64,000 nucleotides of DNA, taken from positions 1 to 64,000 of the forward strand of contig CANNDL010000004.1 in assembly GCA_947503435.1 (NCBI GenBank). Direction: 5' to 3'. Both the position numbers and the translations under genes were made by a program. Position 1 is the first letter of the stretch; each line of letters begins with the position of its first letter. Under the pieces are notes generated by a model. It was not told the DNA's origin, did no database searches, and saw only the letters and a list, made by a program, of their open reading frames with translations. Shown here one piece after another: positions 52,506 to 60,744 of the stretch. The stretch is from an uncultured Kangiella sp. (GTDB taxonomy: Bacteria; Pseudomonadota; Gammaproteobacteria; Enterobacterales; Kangiellaceae).

Positions 52506-53060
52506 TTGATTCATTATTCTCAAATCAACGAGCTTTGTCTGAGTTATTTCCCTGATTTATCCGCATCTCAATTGGCCGGGATCTTACATGGCTTAGTAAG
52601 TCATGGTTTTATTCCAGAGGAGGGGCGATGGCAACAACAGTTAGCAGAGTTTCTAAATTCTGGAGATCCTATTGCGCAAGATGCTATTGGCGAATTAGAA
52701 CAGCTATTGGCTTTTACGCAAAAAGATTATCAAGTGGATTCTTTCAGTATTGATTTAATAATACCAGAAGATGATTATCCTCTATCACAGCGGCTATCAG
52801 GATTAGCAGATTGGGCGCAAGGCTTTATGACTGGTTATGGCTTAATAAAGCAAAAAAACAAGTTAGAAGGTGATGCCGAAGAAGCGATGCAAGATTTATC
52901 ACAAATCGCACAGCTCGATCCCGAAGCGGAAGATGATGAAGAGCTGGAGCAGGCATATATGACTATATGTGAGCATGTAAAAATGTCGGCACAGCTAATC
53001 TTTATGGCGAATCAGCCCGAAGCCACGCCAACCAAAGATCAAAACCAATCAGTACATTAG
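52506..53060 (+). CDS. ygfB: UPF0149 family protein YgfB
   Basis: The 184-residue protein has family blocks LSASQLAGILHGLVSHG (about 18-34), LSQRLSGLADWAQGFMTGYGL (about 97-117, given in part) and an acidic C-terminal half. The apparent start is TTG at 52506, chosen because the next in-frame ATG would delete conserved sequence. It opens the conserved ygfB-pepP-ubiH-ubiI operon. In Pseudomonas aeruginosa YgfB affects beta-lactam resistance gene expression, but its role is not general knowledge for the family. Confidence 0.87.
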   Translation: MIHYSQINELCLSYFPDLSASQLAGILHGLVSHGFIPEEGRWQQQLAEFLNSGDPIAQDAIGELEQLLAFTQKDYQVDSFSIDLIIPEDDYPLSQRLSGLADWAQGFMTGYGLIKQKNKLEGDAEEAMQDLSQIAQLDPEAEDDEELEQAYMTICEHVKMSAQLIFMANQPEATPTKDQNQSVH

Positions 53061-53069
53061 GAATATCAG

Positions 53070-54374
53070 GTGCAAGCAATAAATTTTGCCGCGCGACGTA
53101 AGCGTTTGATGCAATGGATGGGTGAAAACTCCATTGCCATTCTACCTGCAGCAAGCGAAAAGGTGCGAAGCAGAGATGTAAATTATCATTTCCGTCAAGA
53201 TAGCGACTTTTGGTATCTGACGGGTTTTAATGAGCCTGAAGCAGTGGTGGTGTTAATTCCAGGGCGTAAGCATGGCGAATTTATTTTATTTAATCGTGAA
53301 AAAGATGAATTGCACGAAACTTGGCATGGTAAGCGCTTAGGCCAAGATGCAGCAATGGATGAACTTGGCGCGGATGATGCTTTTCCAATTACAGATATAG
53401 ACGATATTTTGCCTGGATTGATGGAGGGAAGGGAGCGAATTTATTTTGAGCTTGGTGTCAATCCTGATTTTGATCAACAAATATTAGAGTGGCGAAATCA
53501 GCTCAGTAATGCGCAGAATAAAAGTAATACTCGTCCAGGCGAAATGATTGATTTAAAGCATCATTTGCACGAAATGCGACTAATCAAAACTCAAGCAGAA
53601 GTGCAACGTATTCGTTTTGCTGCCAATGTCTCGGCTAAAGCCCATAAAGCTTTGATGAAAGCTTGTAAGCCGGGTAAAAATGAGCAGGATATGGAAGCCG
53701 AACTGCAATATCATTATGCATTGAATGGCTGCCGTTTTGCTGCTTATCCGTCGATTGTTGCGGCAGGCGATAATGCCAATATTCTGCACTACATTGAAAA
53801 CAGTGATGAGATGCATGATGGCGATTTATTGTTAACGGATGCAGGTTGTGAATTTGAAAATTATGCTTCGGATATTTCGCGAACTATTCCCATCAATGGA
53901 CGTTATTCAAAAGAACAAGCACAACTGTATGATATTTGCTTAGCGGCTCAGTTGGCAGCAATTGAAATGGTCAAGCCAGGCAATCATTGGAATGATATAC
54001 ATGACAAGGCCGTTGAAGTTATTATTCAAGGCTTGATTGATCTAAAAATACTAAAAGGTTCGTTAAAAGATAATCTAACTAAAGAAAGCTATAAAGAATT
54101 TTATATGCACAAAACCGGCCATTGGCTAGGTCTAGATGTGCATGATGTTGGAGATTACCAGCTGCATGGACAGTCTCGATTGTTAGAAGCTGGCATGGTT
54201 TTGACCGTTGAGCCTGGTATTTATATTGCGAAGAAGAACAAGCGAGTTGCCAAAAAATGGCGAGGGATCGGAATTCGAATAGAAGATGATGTATTAGTAA
54301 CGAAAAACGGATTTGATGTTTTGTCAAAAGCGGTTCCTAAAGAGCGAGCGTTAATAGAAGCTTTGATGCAATAA
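53070..54374 (+). CDS. pepP: Xaa-Pro aminopeptidase P
   Basis: The 434-residue dimanganese peptidase removes N-terminal residues preceding proline. The creatinase-like N-domain (about 1-170) is followed by the pita-bread domain. Its metal ligands are in LLTDAGCEFENYASDISR (two Asp), HKTGHWLGLDVHDVG (His), TVEPGIYI (Glu) and GIRIEDDVLV (Glu). The start is GTG at 53070 with AGGAA upstream. E. coli PepP is 441 residues. Three bases separate it from ubiH. Confidence 0.96.
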   Translation: MQAINFAARRKRLMQWMGENSIAILPAASEKVRSRDVNYHFRQDSDFWYLTGFNEPEAVVVLIPGRKHGEFILFNREKDELHETWHGKRLGQDAAMDELGADDAFPITDIDDILPGLMEGRERIYFELGVNPDFDQQILEWRNQLSNAQNKSNTRPGEMIDLKHHLHEMRLIKTQAEVQRIRFAANVSAKAHKALMKACKPGKNEQDMEAELQYHYALNGCRFAAYPSIVAAGDNANILHYIENSDEMHDGDLLLTDAGCEFENYASDISRTIPINGRYSKEQAQLYDICLAAQLAAIEMVKPGNHWNDIHDKAVEVIIQGLIDLKILKGSLKDNLTKESYKEFYMHKTGHWLGLDVHDVGDYQLHGQSRLLEAGMVLTVEPGIYIAKKNKRVAKKWRGIGIRIEDDVLVTKNGFDVLSKAVPKERALIEALMQ

Positions 54375-54376
54375 CT

Positions 54377-55594
54377 ATGACTACACGAATCAATATTAAC
54401 GATTTAAAAACAGAGTACCCAATAATAATTGTTGGTGGCGGATTGGTTGGTGCGACTTTGTCTATAGCATTAAATCAGATTGGCATTGAATCGTTAGTAG
54501 TTGAAGCCTTTGAACAAGATTCTAAGCAGCAACCCAGTTTTGATGATAGAACCGTGGCTTTGTCATCCGCATCAGTTGAAATTTTGGATTCTATTGGACT
54601 TAATAATCAGCTGATTGGATATTGTGAGTCTATTCAGAACATCCATGTCTCAGACCAAGGTCATTATGGATTTTGTCGATTAGAATCTAAAAAACTTGGC
54701 GTTCAGCAGCTAGGAGCGGTGATAGAAAATAAACGCTTAGGTAATATTCTGCTCAAAACGATTGCTAGCAAAAATATCCATTATCTGGCACCTGCCACAG
54801 TTCAAGAAATAAATTTGAACAGCTCTGATAAAAATGTACTGATTGAATCTGATGGAAAAGAAAAACCTATTAATTGTCAATTGGTGATACTAGCCGAAGG
54901 CGCCCGGTCAAAATTAAAAAACTCATTGCAATTCGAATCGAAAATCACCAATTATAATGCAGCGGCAGTAGTGTGTAATGTGGAAACACAACTACCACAC
55001 CAGAACTGGGCTTTTGAACGGTTTACCGAAAATGGCCCTTTGGCATTGTTACCCTTGAGCCAGAATAGGCTGTCGATTGTTTGGTCGCAACCGGCCGAAG
55101 AAAGCAATAAACTACTGGCAATGTCAGAGCATGATTTTGCTAAAAAATTAGAGCAAGTATTTGGCTCACGATTAGGTCGAGTTGAAAAAGTAGGTAAAAG
55201 AAACTTATTCCCTTTAATGCAATACTCAACGGACAATACAATCAAAAGTGGTTGCTTGTTATTCGGTAATTCAGCACAAGCATTGCATCCTATTGCGGGG
55301 CAAGGATTAAACTTAGCGCTGCGTGATATTGCTGAGTTACAAAAGTTATTAGTTGAGAGCAGTTTGGTAAAGACAAAAAAGAGTCTGGGTAATTATCAAT
55401 TACTGAGAGAGTTCCAAGAAAGACGCAAACAAGATCGGCAGCAAATTTTATTTGCTACCGAAGCATTGGCTCGACTATTTTCCAATCCATGGAAACCTTT
55501 GTCAGTAAGCCGAAATCTATTAATGAAGGCTATGGATATCACCCCTACGCTAAAACAAGAATTTGCTCGTGCTGCAATGGGCTATCGGTCATGA
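54377..55594 (+). CDS. ubiH: Ubiquinone biosynthesis FAD monooxygenase UbiH
   Basis: The 405-residue flavoprotein has the FAD-binding GGGLVGATLSIALNQIG (about 19-35), the DDRTVALSSASVEIL motif typical of UbiH/UbiF/VisC, and the second FAD motif LFGNSAQALHPIAGQGLNLALRD. UbiH hydroxylates the C4 position of the benzene ring in aerobic ubiquinone synthesis. Its stop overlaps the next start (ATGA). The synteny pepP-ubiH-ubiI supports assignment over its paralogue. Confidence 0.92.
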   Translation: MTTRININDLKTEYPIIIVGGGLVGATLSIALNQIGIESLVVEAFEQDSKQQPSFDDRTVALSSASVEILDSIGLNNQLIGYCESIQNIHVSDQGHYGFCRLESKKLGVQQLGAVIENKRLGNILLKTIASKNIHYLAPATVQEINLNSSDKNVLIESDGKEKPINCQLVILAEGARSKLKNSLQFESKITNYNAAAVVCNVETQLPHQNWAFERFTENGPLALLPLSQNRLSIVWSQPAEESNKLLAMSEHDFAKKLEQVFGSRLGRVEKVGKRNLFPLMQYSTDNTIKSGCLLFGNSAQALHPIAGQGLNLALRDIAELQKLLVESSLVKTKKSLGNYQLLREFQERRKQDRQQILFATEALARLFSNPWKPLSVSRNLLMKAMDITPTLKQEFARAAMGYRS

Positions 55595-56769
55595 GGCAGT
55601 ACGATATCGTGATTGTCGGTGCAGGAATGGTTGGATTATCCTTAGCATCCAAATTGCAAATTTCCGGATTAAAAATTGCGGTGATTGATCCGAAAATGAT
55701 CCAGCTAGAATTTGGTTCAGATTATGACTTGCGAGTAAGTGCCATTACTCGTGCAACAGAAAAATTTTTAAGGGATATATCGGCCTGGAGTTTCATTAAC
55801 GATAAAGAGCTGTCGGCTTATCGACACATGCAAGTATGGGATGGTGAGTCAACAAATGGAGCAATAACGTTTGATGCCAAATCCATTGCTGAAAAGGATC
55901 TTGGTTTCATTATTGAGAATCGTGTGTTACGAAAAGCGATTTTTCAATCGGTGCAAGGTTGCGCCAATGTAGATTTTATATTTGGTGATAAGTGCCTAGC
56001 GGTTAGCTATCAAGATAATGACGCTCAACTAGAATTGGAGTCTGGGAATAACATTAAAGCGAATTTATTAGTAGCGGCGGATGGAGCATTGTCTTGGCTG
56101 CGAACAGTTTCTAATATAGACGTTGCACAAAAACCTTATGGTCATAAAGCAATAGTCGCAACTATTAAAACAGAGCACTCCCATGAGCAGACTGCTTACC
56201 AGCGATTTGATCATAATGGGCCATTGGCTTTTTTACCTCTGCCTGATTCCAACTATTGCTCTATTGTGTGGTCAGTTGAAGAGTCATATGCTGACGAATT
56301 ATTGGTATTAGATGATGAGTCGTTTTTAAGGCGGTTAGAAAATACCTTCGAAAGCAGTTTGGGTACATTGCAGTTGAAAAGTGAGCGTCTTGCTTTCCCG
56401 CTTTACGAAAGATCTGCTGAATCTACAATTGCACATCGTTTGGCATTGATTGGCGATGCCGCTCACACCATTCATCCTTTAGCGGGCCAGGGCGTAAATT
56501 TAGGCTTTGCTGATGCCTTAGAATTAGCCAATACAATTCTATTAAACCTGCAGAAGAATAAAGATATAGGGCTTATTTCTAGCTTACGACCTTATCAACG
56601 TAATAGGGCATCGGAATTATTAAAAATGAAAACGGCGATGCTAGCGTTTAAATCACTTTTTGAACAAAAACAACCGCTTATACAATCAGCCCGAGCATTT
56701 GGATTAAATACCTTGGATAAATTACCAATCGTTAAAAATCAAATCATCCGTCAAGCTATGGGGCTCTAA
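55591..56769 (+). CDS. ubiI: Ubiquinone biosynthesis FAD monooxygenase, UbiI/VisC type
   Basis: The 392-residue paralogue of UbiH starts MRQYDIVIVGAGMVGLSLAS (dinucleotide-binding motif at about 8-18). DLRVSAITRATEKFL and LIGDAAHTIHPLAGQGVNLGFAD are present. The start at 55591 overlaps the ubiH stop; an upstream in-frame ATG at 55489 lies inside ubiH and is unlikely. In E. coli the gene after ubiH is ubiI (visC), which hydroxylates C5. Position supports UbiI, though UbiF/UbiL-like activity cannot be excluded. Confidence 0.88.
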   Translation: MRQYDIVIVGAGMVGLSLASKLQISGLKIAVIDPKMIQLEFGSDYDLRVSAITRATEKFLRDISAWSFINDKELSAYRHMQVWDGESTNGAITFDAKSIAEKDLGFIIENRVLRKAIFQSVQGCANVDFIFGDKCLAVSYQDNDAQLELESGNNIKANLLVAADGALSWLRTVSNIDVAQKPYGHKAIVATIKTEHSHEQTAYQRFDHNGPLAFLPLPDSNYCSIVWSVEESYADELLVLDDESFLRRLENTFESSLGTLQLKSERLAFPLYERSAESTIAHRLALIGDAAHTIHPLAGQGVNLGFADALELANTILLNLQKNKDIGLISSLRPYQRNRASELLKMKTAMLAFKSLFEQKQPLIQSARAFGLNTLDKLPIVKNQIIRQAMGL

Positions 56770-56800
56770 TTTAGCTTTGTATTCATAAGCTATTGATATT

Positions 56801-56816
56801 TGTATCGGTTTGTAGC
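56801..56816 (-). promoter_or_regulatory. GATACA direct-repeat motif (inverted copy of 12341 site)
   Basis: Read on the minus strand this is GCTACAAACCGATACA, identical at 15 of 16 positions to the motif upstream of the first subtilase. It lies about 100 bases before the start of the trypsin-fold protease gene. Confidence 0.5.
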
Positions 56817-56912
56817 AAAAAACCCCTTTTTAGTAGTTAAAATACCCGCTTCACTTTTCATTCATGATAGAAGCGCTATACTGGATTTAGATATAAACCA
56901 ATGGGTGGATCC

Positions 56913-59201
56913 ATGAAAAAAACACTATTTACTTTAAGTAGTGTTGCGATGTTATTGTCTGCAACAACTGCTTTTGCTGAGAATGCTTTACCTTCTCAGA
57001 GCTTACCTTTGAGTCAATCTATAAAGAGTCTCGACTCGGCTCCTACTTTGCAAATTCCAGCTTTGGATATGAAAAAAATTGCCAAGGAAGATGCAAATTT
57101 TAGTAAGTTTGAAAAAACTTATCGCTTTGCAGTGGCATATGATGCACAAGACTCTTATACCAATAAAGGTCAATGGACTGATGCTGGCGATCAATCAATC
57201 TGGCGTTTAGCCGTTGATGCTAAAGAAACCTTAAATTTAAGCTTTGGTTTTAAAGATGTCTTTTTACCGACAGGCGCTCAGCTATACGTTTACAGCAAAG
57301 ACTATTCTCAAGTAATTGGTCCCTTCACTGAAAAAGATAATAATGAATTCCAAGAATTATGGACGCCGATCATTAAAGGTGGTGATGCCATTATAGAAAT
57401 TTCAGTGCCAACAAGTCTAAGACGTTATGTCACATTTGATTTGACCGATATTAATCAAGGCTACAGAGGTATTGATAAGGCCTCCCGATTAAAATCAGGA
57501 AGCTGTAATATCGACGTAATCTGCCCAGTGGCAGATCCTTGGCGTAATGAAATACGCTCGGTTGCTAGTTATACCTTTAACAAAGATGGCAGTACTTTTG
57601 TCTGTACAGGTACTTTAGTAAATAATACCGCTTTAGATCGTAAACCCTATTTCCTTACCGCGAATCACTGTGTAAGCAATCAAACCGTAGCTTCTAGCAT
57701 GGTGATTTATTGGAATTATGAAACGAGTGTTTGCGCTGGAACACCTAATGGTAATAGAACTCAAAGCCAATCAGGCACTACCTTGAGAGCAACTTGGTCA
57801 GGTTCAGATATGACGCTAGTGGAATTAAACTCGGCACCTAGCTCAAGTTTTAATGTTCACTGGGCAGGCTGGGATAATACTGCACCGGCGCCAACGGCAT
57901 CAGTTGCTATCCATCATCCAGCTGGCGATGAAAAAAGAATTAGTTTTGATGATGATGCTGCAACTATTACAAATTATTCAAGTAATACTGAGAATTCAAA
58001 CGGAAGCCATTTACGAATTGGCGCATGGGATCAAGGTACTACAGAGGGCGGCTCATCAGGTTCTGCTATCTGGAATCCTAGTCATCATGTTGTTGGGACT
58101 TTGCACGGTGGTTTAGCTTCATGCCAAGCGCCTAACGATCCAGATTGGTATGGTCGTGTATCTGAGCAATGGGAAGGCGGTGGTTCTGCTGCTTCGCAAT
58201 TAAAAGCTTGGTTAGACCCTTCTGACACTAAAGCGACTACTTTAGATGGAACTGACGCTTGTACTGCACCAACGGCAACCATTGCTAGTATAAATCCAAA
58301 CCCAGCAGAAGTAGGTCAAACAGTAAACTTTACTTCTAATGTTTCAGGCGGTTCAGGCTCCGGTTATACATATGCTTGGGATTTTGATGGTAATGGCTCG
58401 ACTGATAGTACTGATGCAAACCCTTCGCATTCATACTCTGATGCTTATACAGGCAACGTTGCTTTAAGTGTTACCGATTCAGATAATTGTTCTCGTGCTA
58501 CGAATGCCGCTATTGTAGTTGAATTTCCTAATCGTGCTCCTACAGCAGCTGTTGCCAATAGTAATATCACGGTTAACGAAAATGCTTCAGTTACACTTGA
58601 CGCTAGTTCAAGCACAGATCCAGATGGCGACACTTTAACGTATGCTTGGGTGCAAACTTCGGGCACGAACGTTAATTTGTCTGGTGCATCCTCTGCTCAA
58701 GCAAACTTTACAACACCAGATGTTAGCAGTGCCACCAGCCTTGGTTTTGAAGTTACAGTAACCGATCCTGACGGTGAAGAATCAAAAGCCACCGTAACTG
58801 TAAATGTAACGGTGAACTCAGCACCAACAGCAGCGGTAGCTTCTAGCACTGTAACTGCAAATGAAGGTTCTACAGTTACTCTTAATGCTAGCTCAAGTAG
58901 CGACCCTGACGGTGATACTTTAACTTATGCTTGGAACCAAACTTCAGGCGCTAACGTTACCATTAATAATGGCACAACAAGTACGGCTTCATTTGTTGCG
59001 CCGCAAGTAACTGCAGCCACAACTCTTGAGTTTGAAGTAACGGTGACCGATCCATCAGGTGAATCATCTACTGCAACCGTTACGGTAACAGTGAATGATG
59101 TACCAGCTCCACCACCTTCGAGCGGTGGCGGTGGTTCAACTAGTCTAGGATTATTAGCGCTACTGGGTTTATTGGGTCTAAGAAGACGCCAAAAAGGATA
59201 A
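56913..59201 (+). CDS. Secreted trypsin-fold (S1) protease with PKD/cadherin-like repeats and GlyGly-CTERM anchor
   Basis: The 762-residue precursor has signal peptide MKKTLFTLSSVAMLLSATTAFAE. I chose 56913, preceded by GGTGGA, over the ATG at 56901. After a propeptide (to about 190) the catalytic domain has His252 (LTANHCV), Asp299 (GSDMTLVEL) and Ser382 (GGSSGSA), resembling lysyl endopeptidases. A PKD domain (about 450-540) and two about 90-residue repeats (each with VTLxASSSxDPDGDTLTYAW) follow. The C-terminus PPPSSGGGGSTSLGLLALLG then RRR is a GlyGly-CTERM tail, cut by rhombosortase for surface attachment or type II secretion. No rhombosortase gene is in the window. Confidence 0.93.
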   Translation: MKKTLFTLSSVAMLLSATTAFAENALPSQSLPLSQSIKSLDSAPTLQIPALDMKKIAKEDANFSKFEKTYRFAVAYDAQDSYTNKGQWTDAGDQSIWRLAVDAKETLNLSFGFKDVFLPTGAQLYVYSKDYSQVIGPFTEKDNNEFQELWTPIIKGGDAIIEISVPTSLRRYVTFDLTDINQGYRGIDKASRLKSGSCNIDVICPVADPWRNEIRSVASYTFNKDGSTFVCTGTLVNNTALDRKPYFLTANHCVSNQTVASSMVIYWNYETSVCAGTPNGNRTQSQSGTTLRATWSGSDMTLVELNSAPSSSFNVHWAGWDNTAPAPTASVAIHHPAGDEKRISFDDDAATITNYSSNTENSNGSHLRIGAWDQGTTEGGSSGSAIWNPSHHVVGTLHGGLASCQAPNDPDWYGRVSEQWEGGGSAASQLKAWLDPSDTKATTLDGTDACTAPTATIASINPNPAEVGQTVNFTSNVSGGSGSGYTYAWDFDGNGSTDSTDANPSHSYSDAYTGNVALSVTDSDNCSRATNAAIVVEFPNRAPTAAVANSNITVNENASVTLDASSSTDPDGDTLTYAWVQTSGTNVNLSGASSAQANFTTPDVSSATSLGFEVTVTDPDGEESKATVTVNVTVNSAPTAAVASSTVTANEGSTVTLNASSSSDPDGDTLTYAWNQTSGANVTINNGTTSTASFVAPQVTAATTLEFEVTVTDPSGESSTATVTVTVNDVPAPPPSSGGGGSTSLGLLALLGLLGLRRRQKG

Positions 59202-59212
59202 GGAGCAGTAAC

Positions 59213-59548
59213 ATGACGAAAATTATTGGACTGATAGGCATAATTTTGTTGGCGACGGTTTTAGTCGCCTGCAAGTCATCAACTAAGGCAACGATTTATA
59301 ACAATAAATCAGAAGTTCTCAATGTGATTGAAGATTCTGATTCTGTTAAAGAAATTGTTGCAGCTTGGCAGGCTAAAGAGCGTTCACTTGAGAAATTAAT
59401 GCCTTTATTTGAATATAAAATTGGTATGGAAGTTGATGGTGAGCAGCAAATATGGCGTGTAAATAAAGCAGGCTACCTTATGAAAGAGGGTGAGTCTGTA
59501 CTTTATAAAACATCGCAAAAGGATGTGTTAGCTAAATATCTAGATTAA
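59213..59548 (+). CDS. Small lipoprotein, unknown function
   Basis: The 111-residue ORF follows the protease by 11 bases, with GGAGCAG as ribosome-binding site, so it is probably in the same transcript. MTKIIGLIGIILLATVLVAC is a lipoprotein signal (Cys20). The mature part is short and mixed alpha/beta, with IWRVNKAGYLMKEGESVLYK near the end. I recognise no family. It ends just before a terminator. Confidence 0.68.
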   Translation: MTKIIGLIGIILLATVLVACKSSTKATIYNNKSEVLNVIEDSDSVKEIVAAWQAKERSLEKLMPLFEYKIGMEVDGEQQIWRVNKAGYLMKEGESVLYKTSQKDVLAKYLD

Positions 59549-59562
59549 AAAGTCCAGCTTTC

Positions 59563-59590
59563 AAAGGCTCCCTAAAAGGGAGCCTTTTTT
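59563..59590 (+). terminator. Rho-independent terminator after the protease-lipoprotein unit
   Basis: AAAGGCTCCC pairs with GGGAGCCTTT around TAAAA and is followed by T residues. Confidence 0.94.
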
Positions 59591-59622
59591 ATGCAAACTA
59601 TAAATCAACAGTTGTAATTATT

Positions 59623-59641
59623 AATGAGAACGATTATCATT
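59623..59641. promoter_or_regulatory. Fur box upstream of the ferric transporter
   Basis: AATGAGAACGATTATCATT closely resembles the Fur consensus (GATAATGATAATCATTATC). It abuts the -35 (TTGCGC 59641-59646) of a promoter with -10 TAGATA (59664-59669), consistent with iron repression. Confidence 0.8.
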
Positions 59642-59669
59642 TGCGCAATTAAACTGATCTTGTTAGATA
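59641..59669 (+). promoter_or_regulatory. Promoter of the ferric transporter operon
   Basis: TTGCGC and TAGATA are separated by 17 bases, immediately downstream of the Fur box. Confidence 0.55.
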
Positions 59670-59682
59670 AAACATTGTAGCT

Positions 59683-60741
59683 ATGAAAAAATTATTTCCC
59701 TTATCCTTAATATCGGTATTGTTTTTAGTTGCAGCTTGCTCGGACAACGCTAATGAAACTCCAGCAAAAGCAGCAGAGCAACCCGTAGTCGAGAGTCCAA
59801 AAGCTAAAGATGAAATCGTCGTTTATTCTTCACGTAAAGAACATTTAATTAAACCATTTTTTGAAGAGTTCACGGCTAATACTGGCATCCCTGTTAAATA
59901 TGTTACCGATAAAGCAGGTCCATTAGTGACTCGTTTAAAAGCGGAAGGCGATCGAACGGAAGCTGATGTTTTTATGACGGTTGATGCAGGTAACTTATGG
60001 CTGGCTAAGAAAGAGGGCATACTTCAACCAATTAATTCAGAAGTATTGGAATCAAACATTCCTGAGCATTTGCAAGATCCAGAAAACAACTGGTATGGCT
60101 TAACTGTTCGAGCTCGTACTATGGTTTACGACACTAATAAAATTAAGCCAGAAGATTTAATCTCTTATGAAGACTTAGCAGATCCTAAGTGGCAAGGCCG
60201 TCTTTGTCTGCGTACTTCTAAGAAAGTTTATAATCAGTCTTTAGTGGCAATGTTAATCGCACGCCATGGCGAAGAAAAAGCTGAATCAATCGTAAAAGGT
60301 TGGGTAGCTAATTTAGCTATAGCCCCTTTTTCTAACGACACCAAAGTGATGAAAGCAATTGAAGCAGGGCAATGCGAAGTGGGTATCGTCAATAGCTATT
60401 ATTTTGGTCGCTTGCAAAAAGAAAATCCTAAAATAGAATTGGCACTATATTTACCGCAAAATTCTGAGCAAGGGGTACATGTAAATATTTCCGGCGCTGG
60501 CATTACTAAATATGCAGATAACCCTGAAGGCGCTTTGCAGTTAATCGAATGGTTATCTTCACCAGAAGCGCAAAAAATGTATGCCGGTTTAAATATGGAA
60601 TACCCTGCAAACGAATCCGTAGATTTAGTTGAGCAAGTAAAAGCATGGGGTGATTTCAAAGCAGACGATATGAATTTATCGAAAGCGGGTGAGTTACAAC
60701 CAGCAGCAGTTCAATTGATGGATCGCGTTGGTTATAAGTAA
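59683..60741 (+). CDS. fbpA: Ferric iron ABC transporter substrate-binding protein (FbpA/IdiA type)
   Basis: The 352-residue periplasmic protein starts with MKKLFPLSLISVLFLVAACSD (lipobox VAAC), so it is lipid-anchored. The extracellular solute-binding domain has IVVYSSRKEHLIKPFFEEF, YGLTVRARTMVYD and NSYYFGRL (paired Tyr typical of FbpA-type Fe(III) ligation). A strong Fur box and the adjacent permease gene support an iron-uptake role. Confidence 0.92.
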   Translation: MKKLFPLSLISVLFLVAACSDNANETPAKAAEQPVVESPKAKDEIVVYSSRKEHLIKPFFEEFTANTGIPVKYVTDKAGPLVTRLKAEGDRTEADVFMTVDAGNLWLAKKEGILQPINSEVLESNIPEHLQDPENNWYGLTVRARTMVYDTNKIKPEDLISYEDLADPKWQGRLCLRTSKKVYNQSLVAMLIARHGEEKAESIVKGWVANLAIAPFSNDTKVMKAIEAGQCEVGIVNSYYFGRLQKENPKIELALYLPQNSEQGVHVNISGAGITKYADNPEGALQLIEWLSSPEAQKMYAGLNMEYPANESVDLVEQVKAWGDFKADDMNLSKAGELQPAAVQLMDRVGYK

Positions 60742-60744
60742 ATT

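Noticed and set aside
55489-55590. N-terminal extension of ubiI from an ATG inside ubiH
   Set aside because: The added 34 residues are out-of-frame ubiH sequence; the coupled ATGA start at 55591 puts the FAD motif at the normal position.
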